Assembly: GCA_046154645.1 (NCBI GenBank)
Contig: JBJXDZ010000082.1
Location: 1 to 64,000 of the forward strand
Source of the DNA: Ga0077555 sp046154645
GTDB taxonomy: Bacteria; Pseudomonadota; Alphaproteobacteria; Rhizobiales; Hyphomicrobiaceae
Length of the DNA stretch: 64,000 nucleotides
Direction: 5' to 3'
Shown here piece by piece: positions 8,028 through 17,197 of this stretch; positions within the stretch are counted from its first letter, which is position 1; every line of letters begins with the position of its first letter. The position numbers and the translations under genes are program-made. The notes beneath the pieces were generated by a model. The model did no database searches. It saw only the letters and a program-made list of their open reading frames with translations, and was not told the origin of the DNA.

Positions 8028-9445
8028 GCCCGGTGCGCCCGCCGCGGCCAGACCGCCAGAAACCAGACCGCAGCAAAGCCGACACCAACAACCGCGTCGC
8101 CGTGGAGTCGCGGGAGCAAGGTCCTGCGCCAGCCGGCCTCGCCGTACGGCAAGTGGCGGTGCACATCCTCGATGCCGTGCTCGTCAAACGCCAGCCGCTC
8201 GAGCGCGCGCTGGAGATGCAGGCAACCTGGCTCGCGCCACTCGAAACGCGTGATCGTGGCTTCGCCCTCACCATCGTGCGCACCGTGCTGCGCCGCCTGC
8301 TGTTCCTCGACGCTGTCGTCACCCGCCTGATCGAGAAGCCGCTGCCCGCCGAAGCCGGCCGCGTGCGGCTCATCCTGCTCGTTGGCGCCGCCCAGATCGC
8401 GCTGCTCGAAACGCCCGCCCACGCCGCAGTCAACCTCGCCGTCGAGCAATGCCAGCGCGATCGTGCGCTGCGCCGCTTTGATAAGCTGGTCAACGCCGTC
8501 CTCCGCCGCGTCCCCGACAGCGCCAAGACGATTGCCGCTACCTGGGATGCCCCAAAAAGCGACACACCCGCCTGGCTGTTTGCCCGCTGGGCCGCAGCCT
8601 ATGGCGAGGCGAGCGCGCGCCGGATCGCGGCGGCCAACTTGCACCGCGCCGCGCTCGATATCTCCGTCCGCTCCGATGCCGAGACGTGGGCTGCCACACT
8701 CGGCGCGCGGCTCTTGCCGACTGGATCACTGCGCATCGCCGATGCCGGCGCCATTCCCGATCTCCCCGGCTTTGCCGGTGATGCCTGGTGGGTGCAGGAC
8801 ACCGCCGCCGCCATCCCCGCGCGCCTGCTCGGCGAGGTCAAGGGACTGCGCATTGCCGATCTGTGCGCGGCCCCCGGTGGCAAGACCGCCCAACTCGCCG
8901 CCGCCGGCGCCCGTGTCACCGCGGTCGACTCCTCCACCGGTCGTCTCAAGCGCCTCGCCGAGAACATGGCGCGGCTGCAGCTCGCCGAGCACGTCACCGT
9001 GCACACCTCCGACATCGAGTCCTTCACCAGCGCCGAGCCCTTCGATGCCGTCCTCCTCGATGCGCCCTGCTCGGCCACCGGCACCATTCGCCGCCACCCG
9101 GACATCCTGCACTTGAAAACGCCCGAGGACATCGCCCGCCTCGCCACCTTGCAGGGCCGCCTGCTCACGGCAGCCGCGCGTTTGGTCAGGCCCGGCGGCC
9201 GCCTCATCTATTGCACCTGCTCGCTGGAGCCTGAGGAAGGCGCAGAGCAGATCACCCGTTTCCTGGCCGCGGCGCCACAGTTCTCGCGCCTCGTCATCAC
9301 CGCCAACGAGATCGGCGGCTCGGTCGACTGGATCACCGGCGATGGCGATCTCAGAACGCTGCCCTTCCATCTCCCCGACACCGCACCCGAAATGACCGGC
9401 CTGGATGGTTTTTTTGCCGCTCGCCTCGTCCGCAGCCTCGCCTGA
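8024..9445 (+). CDS. rsmB: 16S rRNA cytosine-967 C5-methyltransferase RsmB
   Basis: An N-terminal NusB-like RNA-binding domain lies at about residues 45-165 (A-V-H-I-L-D-A-V-L through L-V-N-A-V-L-R-R-V). A class I methyltransferase domain follows, with L-C-A-A-P-G-G-K-T (SAM loop), D-A-P-C-S-A-T-G-T-I-R-R-H-P (catalytic motif IV) and Y-C-T-C-S-L-E-P-E-E (motif VI with the nucleophilic Cys). Length (473) is slightly above E. coli RsmB because of a charged, probably disordered N-terminus. The first usable start is TTG at 8024, overlapping the htpX stop, which suggests translational coupling. GTG codons at 8032 or further in are alternatives. Confidence 0.92.
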   Translation: MSPVRPPRPDRQKPDRSKADTNNRVAVESREQGPAPAGLAVRQVAVHILDAVLVKRQPLERALEMQATWLAPLETRDRGFALTIVRTVLRRLLFLDAVVTRLIEKPLPAEAGRVRLILLVGAAQIALLETPAHAAVNLAVEQCQRDRALRRFDKLVNAVLRRVPDSAKTIAATWDAPKSDTPAWLFARWAAAYGEASARRIAAANLHRAALDISVRSDAETWAATLGARLLPTGSLRIADAGAIPDLPGFAGDAWWVQDTAAAIPARLLGEVKGLRIADLCAAPGGKTAQLAAAGARVTAVDSSTGRLKRLAENMARLQLAEHVTVHTSDIESFTSAEPFDAVLLDAPCSATGTIRRHPDILHLKTPEDIARLATLQGRLLTAAARLVRPGGRLIYCTCSLEPEEGAEQITRFLAAAPQFSRLVITANEIGGSVDWITGDGDLRTLPFHLPDTAPEMTGLDGFFAARLVRSLA

Positions 9446-9579
9446 ACCGGCCGCTTGCCAAGTTATCCCAGAGTTATCCCGGTTCACCCACAGCCTCGCC
9501 CGGACCTGCCTTGTGCCGCCCGCCGGAGCCCGATATCCCGCAAGCTGCGCCAACCGCCTCGGCGCAGCAGGAGACCGGC

Positions 9580-11274
9580 ATGGCAACCCCCAGCACGCTG
9601 CGCCAACGCTTTGGCGCCCTCGGCAGTCGCTTGCGGCCCCTGGGTGCGGCCCGTGCCATGGTCACCGCATCATCCCGCCTCGGGTCCTGGCGGCCATTGG
9701 CGGCCCCCACCGATGAACTGCTGCTGGTGCCGCAGGATCCCCGCACGCCGGATCCAAGTTTTGCCGGTGAACTGGCGTTGGGACAGCTCGGATTGGCCGG
9801 CATGGTGGTCGATCTGGGTGGCCGCTCGCCATTTGCCGTTGCGCCGCCGAGCGAGGCCTGGGCGGCCGAGCTCTATGGCTTCGGCTGGTTGCGGCATCTG
9901 GCGGCAACCGACGCGGATGCAGATCGCGATCGTGCCCGCCGTCTGGTCGGCGATTGGCTCACCAGCGCGCCCGAACACGTGGCGGCAACGATCGCCTGGC
10001 GGCCGGATGTGGCGGGACGGCGCACGCTGGCCTGGCTCGCCAATGCCAACCTGCTGCTCGAAGGGGCCGAACCACGCTTCTACCGGGGGGTGATGCAAGG
10101 CTTGGCCCGCACCATCCGAGTCCTGGAGCGGGCTCGCCGGCGGGGTGGCGGCACATCGCATCAGATCACCGCCATGGCCGGCCTGACCATGGCCTGTCTG
10201 GCGCTGACGGATCAGGAACCCCGCTTGGCTGCGGCCGAAAAAGCGCTGCTCGCGGAACTCGACCGGCAGATCCTGGCCGACGGCGGTCATGTCAGCCGCA
10301 ATCCGGCCCTCGTGCTCGATCTGCTGCTCGATCTGCTGCCGCTGCGCCATTGCTATCAGTCGCGCAGCCTCGCCCCGCCGGCGGCGTTGCTGGCGGCAAC
10401 GCAGCGCATGGTGGCATTCCTGCGCCACGTGCGCCTCGGCGACGGCTCGCTCGCCCGCTTCAACGGTACAGGCCATGTCGCCAGCGATGCCCTCTCCACC
10501 GTGCTGTCGATCGACCAGGGCCGGGCCAAGGCAGGGCCCAACTCGGGTCCGTCGAACTTCGTGCGGCTGGCCGGCGGAGACAGTGTCATCGTGATGGACT
10601 GCGGCAGCGCCCCCGTCACAGGCGATACGACGTATGCAGGTTGTCTCGCCTTCGAAATGAGCCACGGCCCGGAGCGGCTGGTGTGCAACGGCGGCCATCC
10701 GCACCACGCGCGAGCCGATGTGGCCGCCGCGGCCCGCGCCACCGGCAGTCACGCGACACTGGCGCTGGCAGCCACGTCGTCAGTCGACGTTGCCGGCGGC
10801 AAGCCGCGCAGCCTGGTGGTGCGAACCGCGGCGACGCAGCCCACAGCAGACGGCGCCATGGGCGTTGCTGCCGAGCACGACGGTTATGTGGCGGCCTTCA
10901 ATCTGGTCCATGCCCGGCGCCTGACGCTTGCTGCCGATGGTGGCCGCATCGATGTCGAGGACAGCCTCGCGCCGCCGGCCGGCGTGCACCGCTCGCTGCG
11001 CGACGTGCCGTTCGCCATCCACCTGCCGCTGGCGCCCGGCACTGCCGCCACCGCGGCCATGAGCGGTAGTGAAGCCATCATCACCTTGCCGTCCGGCGCA
11101 CGCTGGCGGCTCGACGTCACCGGCGCCCGCGCCAGCGTCGAGCCGGCGCGCCATTTCGCCCATGTGCTCGGGATTGTTGCGTGCCGCCAGCTGGTCTTGC
11201 GCGGCGCGACGCCCGGCGCCACCATCGTGCGCTGGTCCTTGAGCCGTTGCCCCGACGAGCCCGCCACGCCTTGA
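9580..11274 (+). CDS. Heparinase II/III family protein
   Basis: The 564-residue protein has an alpha-helical N-terminal part (about 1-310). It then has a beta-rich heparinase II/III-like domain, marked by R-L-A-G-G-D-S-V-I-V-M-D-C-G, a T-T-Y-A-G-C-L-A-F-E-M-S-H-G strand pair and V-C-N-G-G-H-P-H. Families of this fold cleave acidic polysaccharides by elimination, but the substrate of the alphaproteobacterial version behind rsmB is not known to me. No signal peptide is seen. The open frame extends upstream, but CAGGAGA five bases before the ATG at 9580 decides the start. It is probably cotranscribed with rsmB, 134 bases upstream. Confidence 0.85.
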   Translation: MATPSTLRQRFGALGSRLRPLGAARAMVTASSRLGSWRPLAAPTDELLLVPQDPRTPDPSFAGELALGQLGLAGMVVDLGGRSPFAVAPPSEAWAAELYGFGWLRHLAATDADADRDRARRLVGDWLTSAPEHVAATIAWRPDVAGRRTLAWLANANLLLEGAEPRFYRGVMQGLARTIRVLERARRRGGGTSHQITAMAGLTMACLALTDQEPRLAAAEKALLAELDRQILADGGHVSRNPALVLDLLLDLLPLRHCYQSRSLAPPAALLAATQRMVAFLRHVRLGDGSLARFNGTGHVASDALSTVLSIDQGRAKAGPNSGPSNFVRLAGGDSVIVMDCGSAPVTGDTTYAGCLAFEMSHGPERLVCNGGHPHHARADVAAAARATGSHATLALAATSSVDVAGGKPRSLVVRTAATQPTADGAMGVAAEHDGYVAAFNLVHARRLTLAADGGRIDVEDSLAPPAGVHRSLRDVPFAIHLPLAPGTAATAAMSGSEAIITLPSGARWRLDVTGARASVEPARHFAHVLGIVACRQLVLRGATPGATIVRWSLSRCPDEPATP

Positions 11275-11313
11275 TCGCATCGGAGGCCTGCGGCCACGCG
11301 CGACCCGCCCCCG

Positions 11314-12348
11314 TCACCCGAACGCCAGCTGCACTTTCATGGCGCGCTGACGGTCAGAGGCGAGAGTGAACGCCGCCGTCGCCTCGGTGAACGGCAGCGT
11401 CGCGGTGATCAGCGGCCTCACATCGACGAGGCGCTTGGCGATCAGCGTCACGGCAAGAGCAAACTCCGCGTGGAAGCGGAACGTGCCGCGCAAATCGAAT
11501 TCCTTGGCGACGATCAGGTTCAGCGGCAACGTGCCCATGCCACCGATGCCCACCTGCACGATGACGCCACGCGGGCGCACCAGCTCGAAGGCGGCGGCCA
11601 ACGCCTTGTCGCTGCCCGAGGCTTCCAGCAGCACGTCGAATTGCCCTTTGTCGGCAGCGTACGCCTGCATCTCGGCATTGTGCCGCGCCACATTGATGAA
11701 GCGGTCAGCTCCGAGCTTCAGCACCACCTCTGCCGGCGCTTCCGACAAATCCGTCGCCACGATCTCGGCGGCCCCCGCCCGTCGCGCCGCCAGGACGCAC
11801 AGCGCGCCAATGGGCCCCGAGCCCGTTACCAGCACGCGCTTGCCCAGCATCGGCCCGGCGCGATTGACCGCATGCAAGCAGACCGCGAACGGTTCCGCCA
11901 TCGCAGCCTCGCCGGCCGACAAGCTCGCTGGCACCACATGGCACTGCGTCGCATCGGCGACGATGGCCTCGCGAAACGCGCCCTGCACGTGGGGATAACG
12001 CATGGCGCTGCCGTAGAAGCGCATGTCGAGACAATGGATCTGCTCGCCGTCGCGACAGAACCGGCAGGCGCCGCAGGGACGGCTCGGGTTCAAGGCCACG
12101 CGATCACCAACCTGCAGCCCCGCCACGTCCGCGCCCAGGCTTTCGATGCGGCCAGCCACCTCATGCCCCAGCACCATCGGCTGCTTCAGCGTGATGGTGC
12201 CGATGCGGCCTTCATGGAAGTAATGCAGATCCGAGCCGCAGATGCCGCCCGCCTCGATGCGCACGCGCACCTGCCCGCCACTCGGCTCGCCGGTCTCAAC
12301 TTCGCCGATGCGCAGATCCTTGGCGGCATGAACGATGACGGCACGCAT
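11314..12348 (-). CDS. Zinc-dependent dehydrogenase, L-idonate 5-dehydrogenase-like
   Basis: This is a 344-residue medium-chain dehydrogenase. The catalytic zinc site is visible in G-G-I-C-G-S-D-L-H-Y-F and G-H-E-V-A-G. The structural zinc lobe carries C-G-A-C-R-F-C-R and a later Cys in I-H-C-L. The Rossmann loop reads V-T-G-S-G-P-I-G-A. The motif order and F-x-E-G-R-x-G match IdnD-type enzymes, which interconvert L-idonate and 5-ketogluconate. Sorbitol or threonine-type dehydrogenases remain possible. GGGGGAGG before the ATG at 12348 rejects the longer in-frame start at 12474. No idnO or transporter gene is adjacent. Confidence 0.85.
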   Translation of the reverse strand: MRAVIVHAAKDLRIGEVETGEPSGGQVRVRIEAGGICGSDLHYFHEGRIGTITLKQPMVLGHEVAGRIESLGADVAGLQVGDRVALNPSRPCGACRFCRDGEQIHCLDMRFYGSAMRYPHVQGAFREAIVADATQCHVVPASLSAGEAAMAEPFAVCLHAVNRAGPMLGKRVLVTGSGPIGALCVLAARRAGAAEIVATDLSEAPAEVVLKLGADRFINVARHNAEMQAYAADKGQFDVLLEASGSDKALAAAFELVRPRGVIVQVGIGGMGTLPLNLIVAKEFDLRGTFRFHAEFALAVTLIAKRLVDVRPLITATLPFTEATAAFTLASDRQRAMKVQLAFG

Positions 12349-12489
12349 GGTGTCCTCCCCCAAAGCCTCGGCGGCTGGCCCGGCTTGGTGCGCGGGTTCG
12401 CTGTCATGCGCCAATTGACGGCTCGGTTCAACATCGCCACTGGCCGCACGCACCTCTGCATTGACCCGAGTCAAGGCGCGCCGCCGACC

Positions 12490-12912
12490 TCAACTACCCT
12501 TCTCGGGCGAGAACGCGGCGCGGCGGATCTCATCCACGGTCCGCCGCCAACGCGCTGACGGAACGGCGGCCATCGGCACGACCCGCGGCCGGGGCACGAC
12601 TTGCCCATCACCCTTGCTGCGCTGCGGCGGTTCTGCGGCCGGGACTGTGCGAGCGGGCACCGCTGGCGCCACGACAGCCGGCCGTTCGAAACCCGGCAGG
12701 GCACGCGCCACCTCCTGCCGCTCGCTGCGGTTGTCCTCTTCGAGCGAGGGCAGCGGACCGGCGGCGCGCCGCTCGAGTGCCGCCTCCCCGGCCTGGGCCC
12801 CAAGCGGCAGCGCCATAAACATCATGATGGCACCAACGCCCCATCCAAGCGAGCGGCCGGTACGCAACGGCACAGGCGCGCAACGAGACGATCTGCGAAG
12901 CAACTGGCACAT
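12490..12912 (-). CDS. Small predicted exported protein, unknown
   Basis: A possible 140-residue product begins with a basic stretch (R-R-S-S-R) and a hydrophobic segment ending P-L-G-A-Q-A-G, typical of a signal peptide. A Pro/Val/Arg-rich, low-complexity mature part ends F-S-P-E-K-G-S. I do not recognise the family. The start is uncertain (ATG at 12912 or upstream at 12972) and there is no clear ribosome binding site. It lies directly upstream of the idonate-dehydrogenase-like gene in the same orientation. Competing open frames exist on the other strand. Confidence 0.4.
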   Translation of the reverse strand: MCQLLRRSSRCAPVPLRTGRSLGWGVGAIMMFMALPLGAQAGEAALERRAAGPLPSLEEDNRSERQEVARALPGFERPAVVAPAVPARTVPAAEPPQRSKGDGQVVPRPRVVPMAAVPSARWRRTVDEIRRAAFSPEKGS

Positions 12913-13258
12913 GACACACCACACCCTGTCGACAATTCCCTGCCGCCCAGCGGCCGCCTGTCGACGGCTCACGGAGCGATCATTGTTGCTCCCTCAAGAC
13001 ACACGGATGCCGCAGCCGCTGCCCGTTCCAGGCAGCACCAGCGGCACCAATTACGCGAGACATGGAAGAAGCCGTTTCCCCAATAGGGCGTGCAAAAATC
13101 GACCGAAATGAGGCTCTTTCCGTTGTCGCCTTCCGTGACTGCCCAGTCGACGCCTAACGGCGCAGCAAGCACGTCAGCCAAAATCATCCACAGCGTCAGG
13201 CCGCCATGCTAAGCCTGCACCAGCCTCCGGCACGACGCGCAACCCCCGAGTAGCCAGC

Positions 13259-14188
13259 ATGACCGACGACGACATCCCCATCATCGACGCTCACCACCAT
13301 TTCTGGGATCTCTCGCTCGGCGCCCAGGAATGGTTGTGCCGCCCGCCCTGGATCGCGTTTCGTTATGGCGACTACGAAGCCATCCGCCGTAATTTCCTGC
13401 CCACCCATTACAAGCGCGTGTCGGCCGAGCACAACGTGGTGGCGACCGTGACCATGGAAGCGGAGTGGGACGAGGCGTTGCTGCTCGAGGAAACGCGCTG
13501 GACCGAGAGCCTGCACGAGATCGCGCCGCGCTTTCCTGTCGCCCATGTGGCGCGCACGTTTCTGCACCGGCCCGATGCCCCTGAGCAGATCGCCGCCCAT
13601 GCCGCGTTTCCGTTCGTGCGCGGCCTGCGACACAAGCCGACCGTGGCGGCATCGCGCGAACACATCGAGACGGGTGCGCTTGGCGGCATGACGTGTCCCA
13701 AGTGGCGGCGTGGGTATGCCGCGCTCGCCCCGAACAAGCTGCACTTCGAATTGCAGGCGCCCTGGTGGCATGTCGATGAGCTGCTCGATCTCGTCTCGGC
13801 CTATCCCGACACGCCCGTCGTGATCGTGCATTGCTTCATGCCGGCGGATCGCAGCGCCGAGGCCTTGGCTGGTTGGCGCACGGCCTTGCGACGGGCCGCC
13901 TCGGCGCCGCAGATCTCCATGAAGATCTCCGGCTTCGGCATCAAAGGCGTCGGCTGGCCCTTCGAGCAGCAGCGCCCGATCGTGCGCGACGTGATCGAGG
14001 CTTTCGGCGTCGACCGCTGCCTGTTTGCCTCGAACTTCCCCGTCGACGGCCTCACCGGCTCCTTCGACACGCTCTATTCCGGATTCAAGGCAGCAACCGC
14101 CGATCTGCCCATGGCCGACCGCTTGAAACTGTTCCACGACAACGCCGTCCGCACCTATCGTCTCGACATCCCCCTAATCGCCGCCTGA
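13259..14188 (+). CDS. Amidohydrolase 2-family metal-dependent hydrolase
   Basis: The 309-residue TIM-barrel hydrolase begins I-I-D-A-H-H-H-F-W-D, the metal-binding signature of the amidohydrolase 2 family, which includes lactonases and 2-pyrone-4,6-dicarboxylate hydrolase. Further expected ligands are in V-I-V-H-C-F, S-M-K-I-S-G-F-G and L-F-A-S-N-F-P-V-D-G. Lactonases with an HHHFWD start act on sugar lactones such as L-fuconolactone, but this is not proof of substrate. The cyclase-family gene follows 8 bases downstream, so the two probably form one operon of hydrolytic enzymes. Confidence 0.87.
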   Translation: MTDDDIPIIDAHHHFWDLSLGAQEWLCRPPWIAFRYGDYEAIRRNFLPTHYKRVSAEHNVVATVTMEAEWDEALLLEETRWTESLHEIAPRFPVAHVARTFLHRPDAPEQIAAHAAFPFVRGLRHKPTVAASREHIETGALGGMTCPKWRRGYAALAPNKLHFELQAPWWHVDELLDLVSAYPDTPVVIVHCFMPADRSAEALAGWRTALRRAASAPQISMKISGFGIKGVGWPFEQQRPIVRDVIEAFGVDRCLFASNFPVDGLTGSFDTLYSGFKAATADLPMADRLKLFHDNAVRTYRLDIPLIAA

Positions 14189-14196
14189 GGCCGCCC

Positions 14197-14871
14197 ATGC
14201 GCATCATCGACCTGTCTATGCCCATTCTCGCCGACCATCCCCGCTGGAAAACCGAGGTCACGGCCACCGGCAATCTGGCCGCCGGCGACCTGGCGCAGGT
14301 AACGACGCTGAAGGTGTCGTGTCATGCCTACACGCACGTCGATGCGCGCCGGCACATGTTCCTCGACGGCGCCACCATCGAGGCCACCCGGCTCGATGAT
14401 CTGGTCGGCCCCTGCGCCGTGATCGACCTCATGGATGCGCAGCCCAACGAGGCCATCGGGCCTGAGCGCCTGGCGCCGCGCGCCATGCATCTGAAGCGCG
14501 GTGGCATGGCCCTGTTCAAATCGGGCTGGGACCGGCATCGCTCGCCGATGACGAAGGAATTCTGGCTCGATAGCCCCTACCTCACGCGCGAAGCGGCGCA
14601 GTGGCTGCTCGACAGCGGCATCAAGACCATCGCCTATGATTTTCCGCAGGACTACTGCATTCGCCTCTCGCTCAAGGGCGAGAAACGCCCCCTGGCCGAG
14701 CATGTCACGCATGACATCCTGCTGCGCGCTGGCGTACACATGATCGAGTATGTGGCCAACACGGCCGACATCCGCGACGCCGAGGTGCTGCTCTCAGCCG
14801 CGCCTCTCAAGATCCCGGGCGGCGATGGCGCACCCGCACGCGTCTATTGCATCGAGGGCTGGCGGAGTTGA
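14197..14871 (+). CDS. Cyclase-family (kynurenine formamidase-like) hydrolase
   Basis: The 224-residue protein belongs to the cyclase family (PF04199), whose members hydrolyse N-formylkynurenine, isatin or related amides and lactones. The metal site, usually H-x-G-T-H-x-D-x-P-x-H, reads H-A-Y-T-H-V-D-A-R-R-H here, so the His, His, Asp and His ligands are kept while the Gly and Pro are replaced. A second conserved stretch is T-I-A-Y-D-F-P-Q-D-Y. TGAGG precedes the ATG at 14197. The open frame continues upstream inside the amidohydrolase gene, but that part is a shadow. Confidence 0.87.
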   Translation: MRIIDLSMPILADHPRWKTEVTATGNLAAGDLAQVTTLKVSCHAYTHVDARRHMFLDGATIEATRLDDLVGPCAVIDLMDAQPNEAIGPERLAPRAMHLKRGGMALFKSGWDRHRSPMTKEFWLDSPYLTREAAQWLLDSGIKTIAYDFPQDYCIRLSLKGEKRPLAEHVTHDILLRAGVHMIEYVANTADIRDAEVLLSAAPLKIPGGDGAPARVYCIEGWRS

Positions 14872-14958
14872 CGGCGTTCTGCACGCACCCATCTCGCGGG
14901 TTTCGATGACGCGCAGGTGGCATGCGGCATCGCCAGCCCCGTCCGGCACTGTCGGCGC

Positions 14959-15402
14959 TTACTGCTTCGGCGGCGTGGCTGGCGGCGTGGCCGGCTTGGC
15001 CTTCTCGGGCACCGGCGTCGCCCCCGAGGGCAGCGGCGTCGTTGCCGGAGCCGCAGGCGCGGCCGGGGTGGCAGCCCCTTTGTCACCGGCTGGTGTGGTT
15101 GGCGCGCCGGGAGCTGCAGGCTTCGTCGCCGCTGGCGTGTTGAGCGCCGGCAGATCGAGCGGCGACAGCGGCTTGGCGTTCTGTCGCGCCAGCAAGGTCA
15201 GCGAGATCGAGGTGACGAAAAAGGCCGCCGCCAATCCCGCCGTCACGCGGGTAAGGAAGTTGGCCGTGCCGCGACCGGTCATGAAGTTGCCGGAACCGCC
15301 GCCACCCATGCCGAGGCCACCGCCCTCCGACCGCTGCAGCAGCACAACACCGACCAGCGCCGCCGCGATCATCAGATGGAGAACCAGAAGTACCTTATCC
15401 AT
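14959..15402 (-). CDS. secG: Preprotein translocase subunit SecG
   Basis: Two membrane helices (about residues 3-22 and 52-72) flank the conserved L-L-Q-R-S-E-G-G-G-L-G-M-G-G-G and G-R-G-T-A-N-F-L-T-R-V-T segments, which are diagnostic of SecG. SecG stimulates SecYEA-driven export. The 147-residue length is large because of a Pro/Ala/Thr-rich cytoplasmic tail from about residue 80, a feature seen in several alphaproteobacterial SecG proteins. It lies downstream of tpiA and an unknown gene on the same strand. Confidence 0.95.
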   Translation of the reverse strand: MDKVLLVLHLMIAAALVGVVLLQRSEGGGLGMGGGGSGNFMTGRGTANFLTRVTAGLAAAFFVTSISLTLLARQNAKPLSPLDLPALNTPAATKPAAPGAPTTPAGDKGAATPAAPAAPATTPLPSGATPVPEKAKPATPPATPPKQ

Positions 15403-15560
15403 GGTGTCCTGTGGGTGTCCTGTAAGCGCCAGCGCAGATCACGCGGCAGCCGAGGCCCGGTGCGGCGCACAAATTCGAGATCCGCCTCATACACCAGACC
15501 CGGGCCAAGGCCAACCCCTCGACGACAGACGCAAGGACCGCACAGCGGCCCCTGCCCTCG

Positions 15561-16154
15561 TCACTCGCTCTTCTTCGCCGCCGCCGGCTTCTGGTTGGCA
15601 AACGGATCGCCCTGCGCCGGTGGCACCTTCAAGGCGTCGTCGACCTTTGGCTTCGGCTTGGGCGCCGGTTTGGCCGGTGCCGGCGCTGCAGCCTTGGCCG
15701 GCTGCTCCTTTGCAGCGTCAGGCGCCGCCGCCTCCACCGCTGGCTTGGGCTTGGGCTTCGGCTTCGCCTTGGCAACCGGCGGTGTCACGGCAGGATCGCC
15801 CGTTTCGGCCTTGGCGGCATCCTCCGGCGCCGCAGGGGGCTGATCCTCCTCGGCAAACGGCAGCGTCAGCCGTGCCTTGGCCTGACCGCACCGGAAGCTC
15901 AATTGCTCCTCGAGAAAGATGAAGCGCTCGACCTGCTTGAGCTTGTCGGCACCGAGGTTGGCACGACCCCAGGTTGCGCCCTTTTGCAGCACATCCTTGA
16001 TGCCGGCTTTTTCCAGTGCCGCCTGCTCGACCTTGAACTTTTCGCAGTCCTCCTTGGCCAATGGCTCGGCCAGGGCGACCGTAACAATCAGACCACCGGT
16101 TGCCAGGACGGCCGCCATGCCGAACCCGAAACACTGCCACGTCGGCCCAGCCAT
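15561..16154 (-). CDS. Unknown exported Ala/Pro/Lys-rich protein
   Basis: The product is about 197 residues, with an N-terminal hydrophobic segment (signal peptide or anchor, ending V-A-L-A-E-P). A conserved-looking region follows at about 30-105, with two Cys (E-D-C-E-K-F and S-F-R-C-G-Q-A-K). The long tail is made of Ala, Pro and Lys, including K-P-K-P-K-P-K-P repeats. The two Cys could form a disulfide in the periplasm. The ATG at 16154 has AGGGGAAAGCG directly before it, better than the in-frame ATG at 16172. It lies between tpiA and secG in one orientation. I do not recognise a named family. Confidence 0.75.
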   Translation of the reverse strand: MAGPTWQCFGFGMAAVLATGGLIVTVALAEPLAKEDCEKFKVEQAALEKAGIKDVLQKGATWGRANLGADKLKQVERFIFLEEQLSFRCGQAKARLTLPFAEEDQPPAAPEDAAKAETGDPAVTPPVAKAKPKPKPKPAVEAAAPDAAKEQPAKAAAPAPAKPAPKPKPKVDDALKVPPAQGDPFANQKPAAAKKSE

Positions 16155-16186
16155 TCGCTTTCCCCTGCTCATTGCCGCCGTTTACC

Positions 16187-16951
16187 TCAGGCGTAAGCCT
16201 TCAGGATACCCAGAAAATCGTCGGCCTTGAGGCTGGCGCCTCCGACGAGGGCCCCATTGACATGGGCCACCCCCATCAGTTCGCCCGCGTTCGAGGCCTT
16301 CACGGAGCCACCATAGAGAATGCGCATGCGGGTGCCCTCGCCACCAAAACGGGCCACTAGGGCCGCCCGCAGCGACGCATGCACCTCCGCGACATCGGCC
16401 GCCGTCGGCGTCAAACCGGTGCCGATCGCCCACACTGGCTCATAGGCAACCACCGTCGTCGCAGCCGTGCAGCCATCGGGCAAGGAACCCGCCAGTTGCC
16501 GCCCGACCACCACCAGCGTCGCCCCGGCGCGGCGCTCAGCCTCGGTTTCCCCGACACAGACGATGGCCATCAGGCCAGCCCGGTGCGCCGCCTGGCATTT
16601 GGCCCGCACCGCGGCATCGCTCTCGCCATGATCGGCGCGCCGCTCGGAGTGCCCGACGATAACGGCCGCGCCACCCGCATCCCGGATCATCTCAGCCGAG
16701 ATATCGCCGGTGTGGGCACCGTTGGCCTTGCCATGGCAGTCCTGGCCGCCGACCAGCAGGCCGCTACCCTTGGCCGTGCGGGCCATGTCGGCCAGCAGCG
16801 TCGCCGGCGGGCACAGCATCATGTCGGCATGGGCGCCGGCCGTCTTCACCGCCGCCGCGATCTTGGCGGCCTCGGCGAGGCTCGCCTGGACGCCATTCAT
16901 TTTCCAATTGCCGGCCACCAGCGGACGGACATCACGAGTTGCAGTGGTCAT
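16187..16951 (-). CDS. tpiA: Triosephosphate isomerase
   Basis: This is a complete 254-residue TIM barrel. The catalytic Lys is in A-G-N-W-K-M-N, the electrophilic His in I-V-G-H-S-E-R-R and the catalytic Glu in V-A-Y-E-P-V-W-A-I-G-T-G. The phosphate-binding loop residues I-L-Y-G-G-S-V and A-L-V-G-G-A-S-L are present. It interconverts dihydroxyacetone phosphate and glyceraldehyde 3-phosphate in glycolysis and gluconeogenesis. AGAGGAAG precedes the ATG. It is divergent from the PpiD-like gene, with about 245 bases between the starts. Confidence 0.97.
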   Translation of the reverse strand: MTTATRDVRPLVAGNWKMNGVQASLAEAAKIAAAVKTAGAHADMMLCPPATLLADMARTAKGSGLLVGGQDCHGKANGAHTGDISAEMIRDAGGAAVIVGHSERRADHGESDAAVRAKCQAAHRAGLMAIVCVGETEAERRAGATLVVVGRQLAGSLPDGCTAATTVVAYEPVWAIGTGLTPTAADVAEVHASLRAALVARFGGEGTRMRILYGGSVKASNAGELMGVAHVNGALVGGASLKADDFLGILKAYA

Positions 16952-17054
16952 GTTGGCTTCCTCTGGATCGCCCTTGCCGACAGCATGAGGCCCGCCGCCC
17001 TGGGCGCCGACTTCGGCCCACCGTTACAAGAGTGGCAACAGGTGTTAGCAAGCC

Positions 17055-17083
17055 TTGCATGCTGGCAGCCAGATTCCTATGAT
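17055..17083 (+). promoter_or_regulatory. Predicted sigma-70-type promoter of the PpiD-like gene and trpE
   Basis: TTGCAT (17055-17060), a 17-base spacer and TATGAT (17078-17083) match the housekeeping consensus well. The pair lies about 115 bases upstream of the PpiD-like start and points toward it. Confidence 0.6.
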
Positions 17084-17197
17084 GCGCGCCACGTGCTTTC
17101 AACCACGGGAGCAGCCTCGACCGGCACTGCGGCGAAACGATGCGCCGTAGCCGGTTCAGTGCGCCCCGCCTCTCACTTCACAGGAATTGGACTGGCA

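Noticed and set aside
9459..9485. Two AGTTATCCC sequences near TTATCCACA-like DnaA boxes
   Set aside because: Neither matches the DnaA box well, there are only two, and no dnaA, dnaN or AT-rich region is nearby, so an origin is not supported.
12969..13187. 72-residue open frame on the minus strand upstream of the small exported protein
   Set aside because: No ribosome binding site and irregular codon use, and the sequence matches no family I know. The 286-base gap is better left as intergenic.
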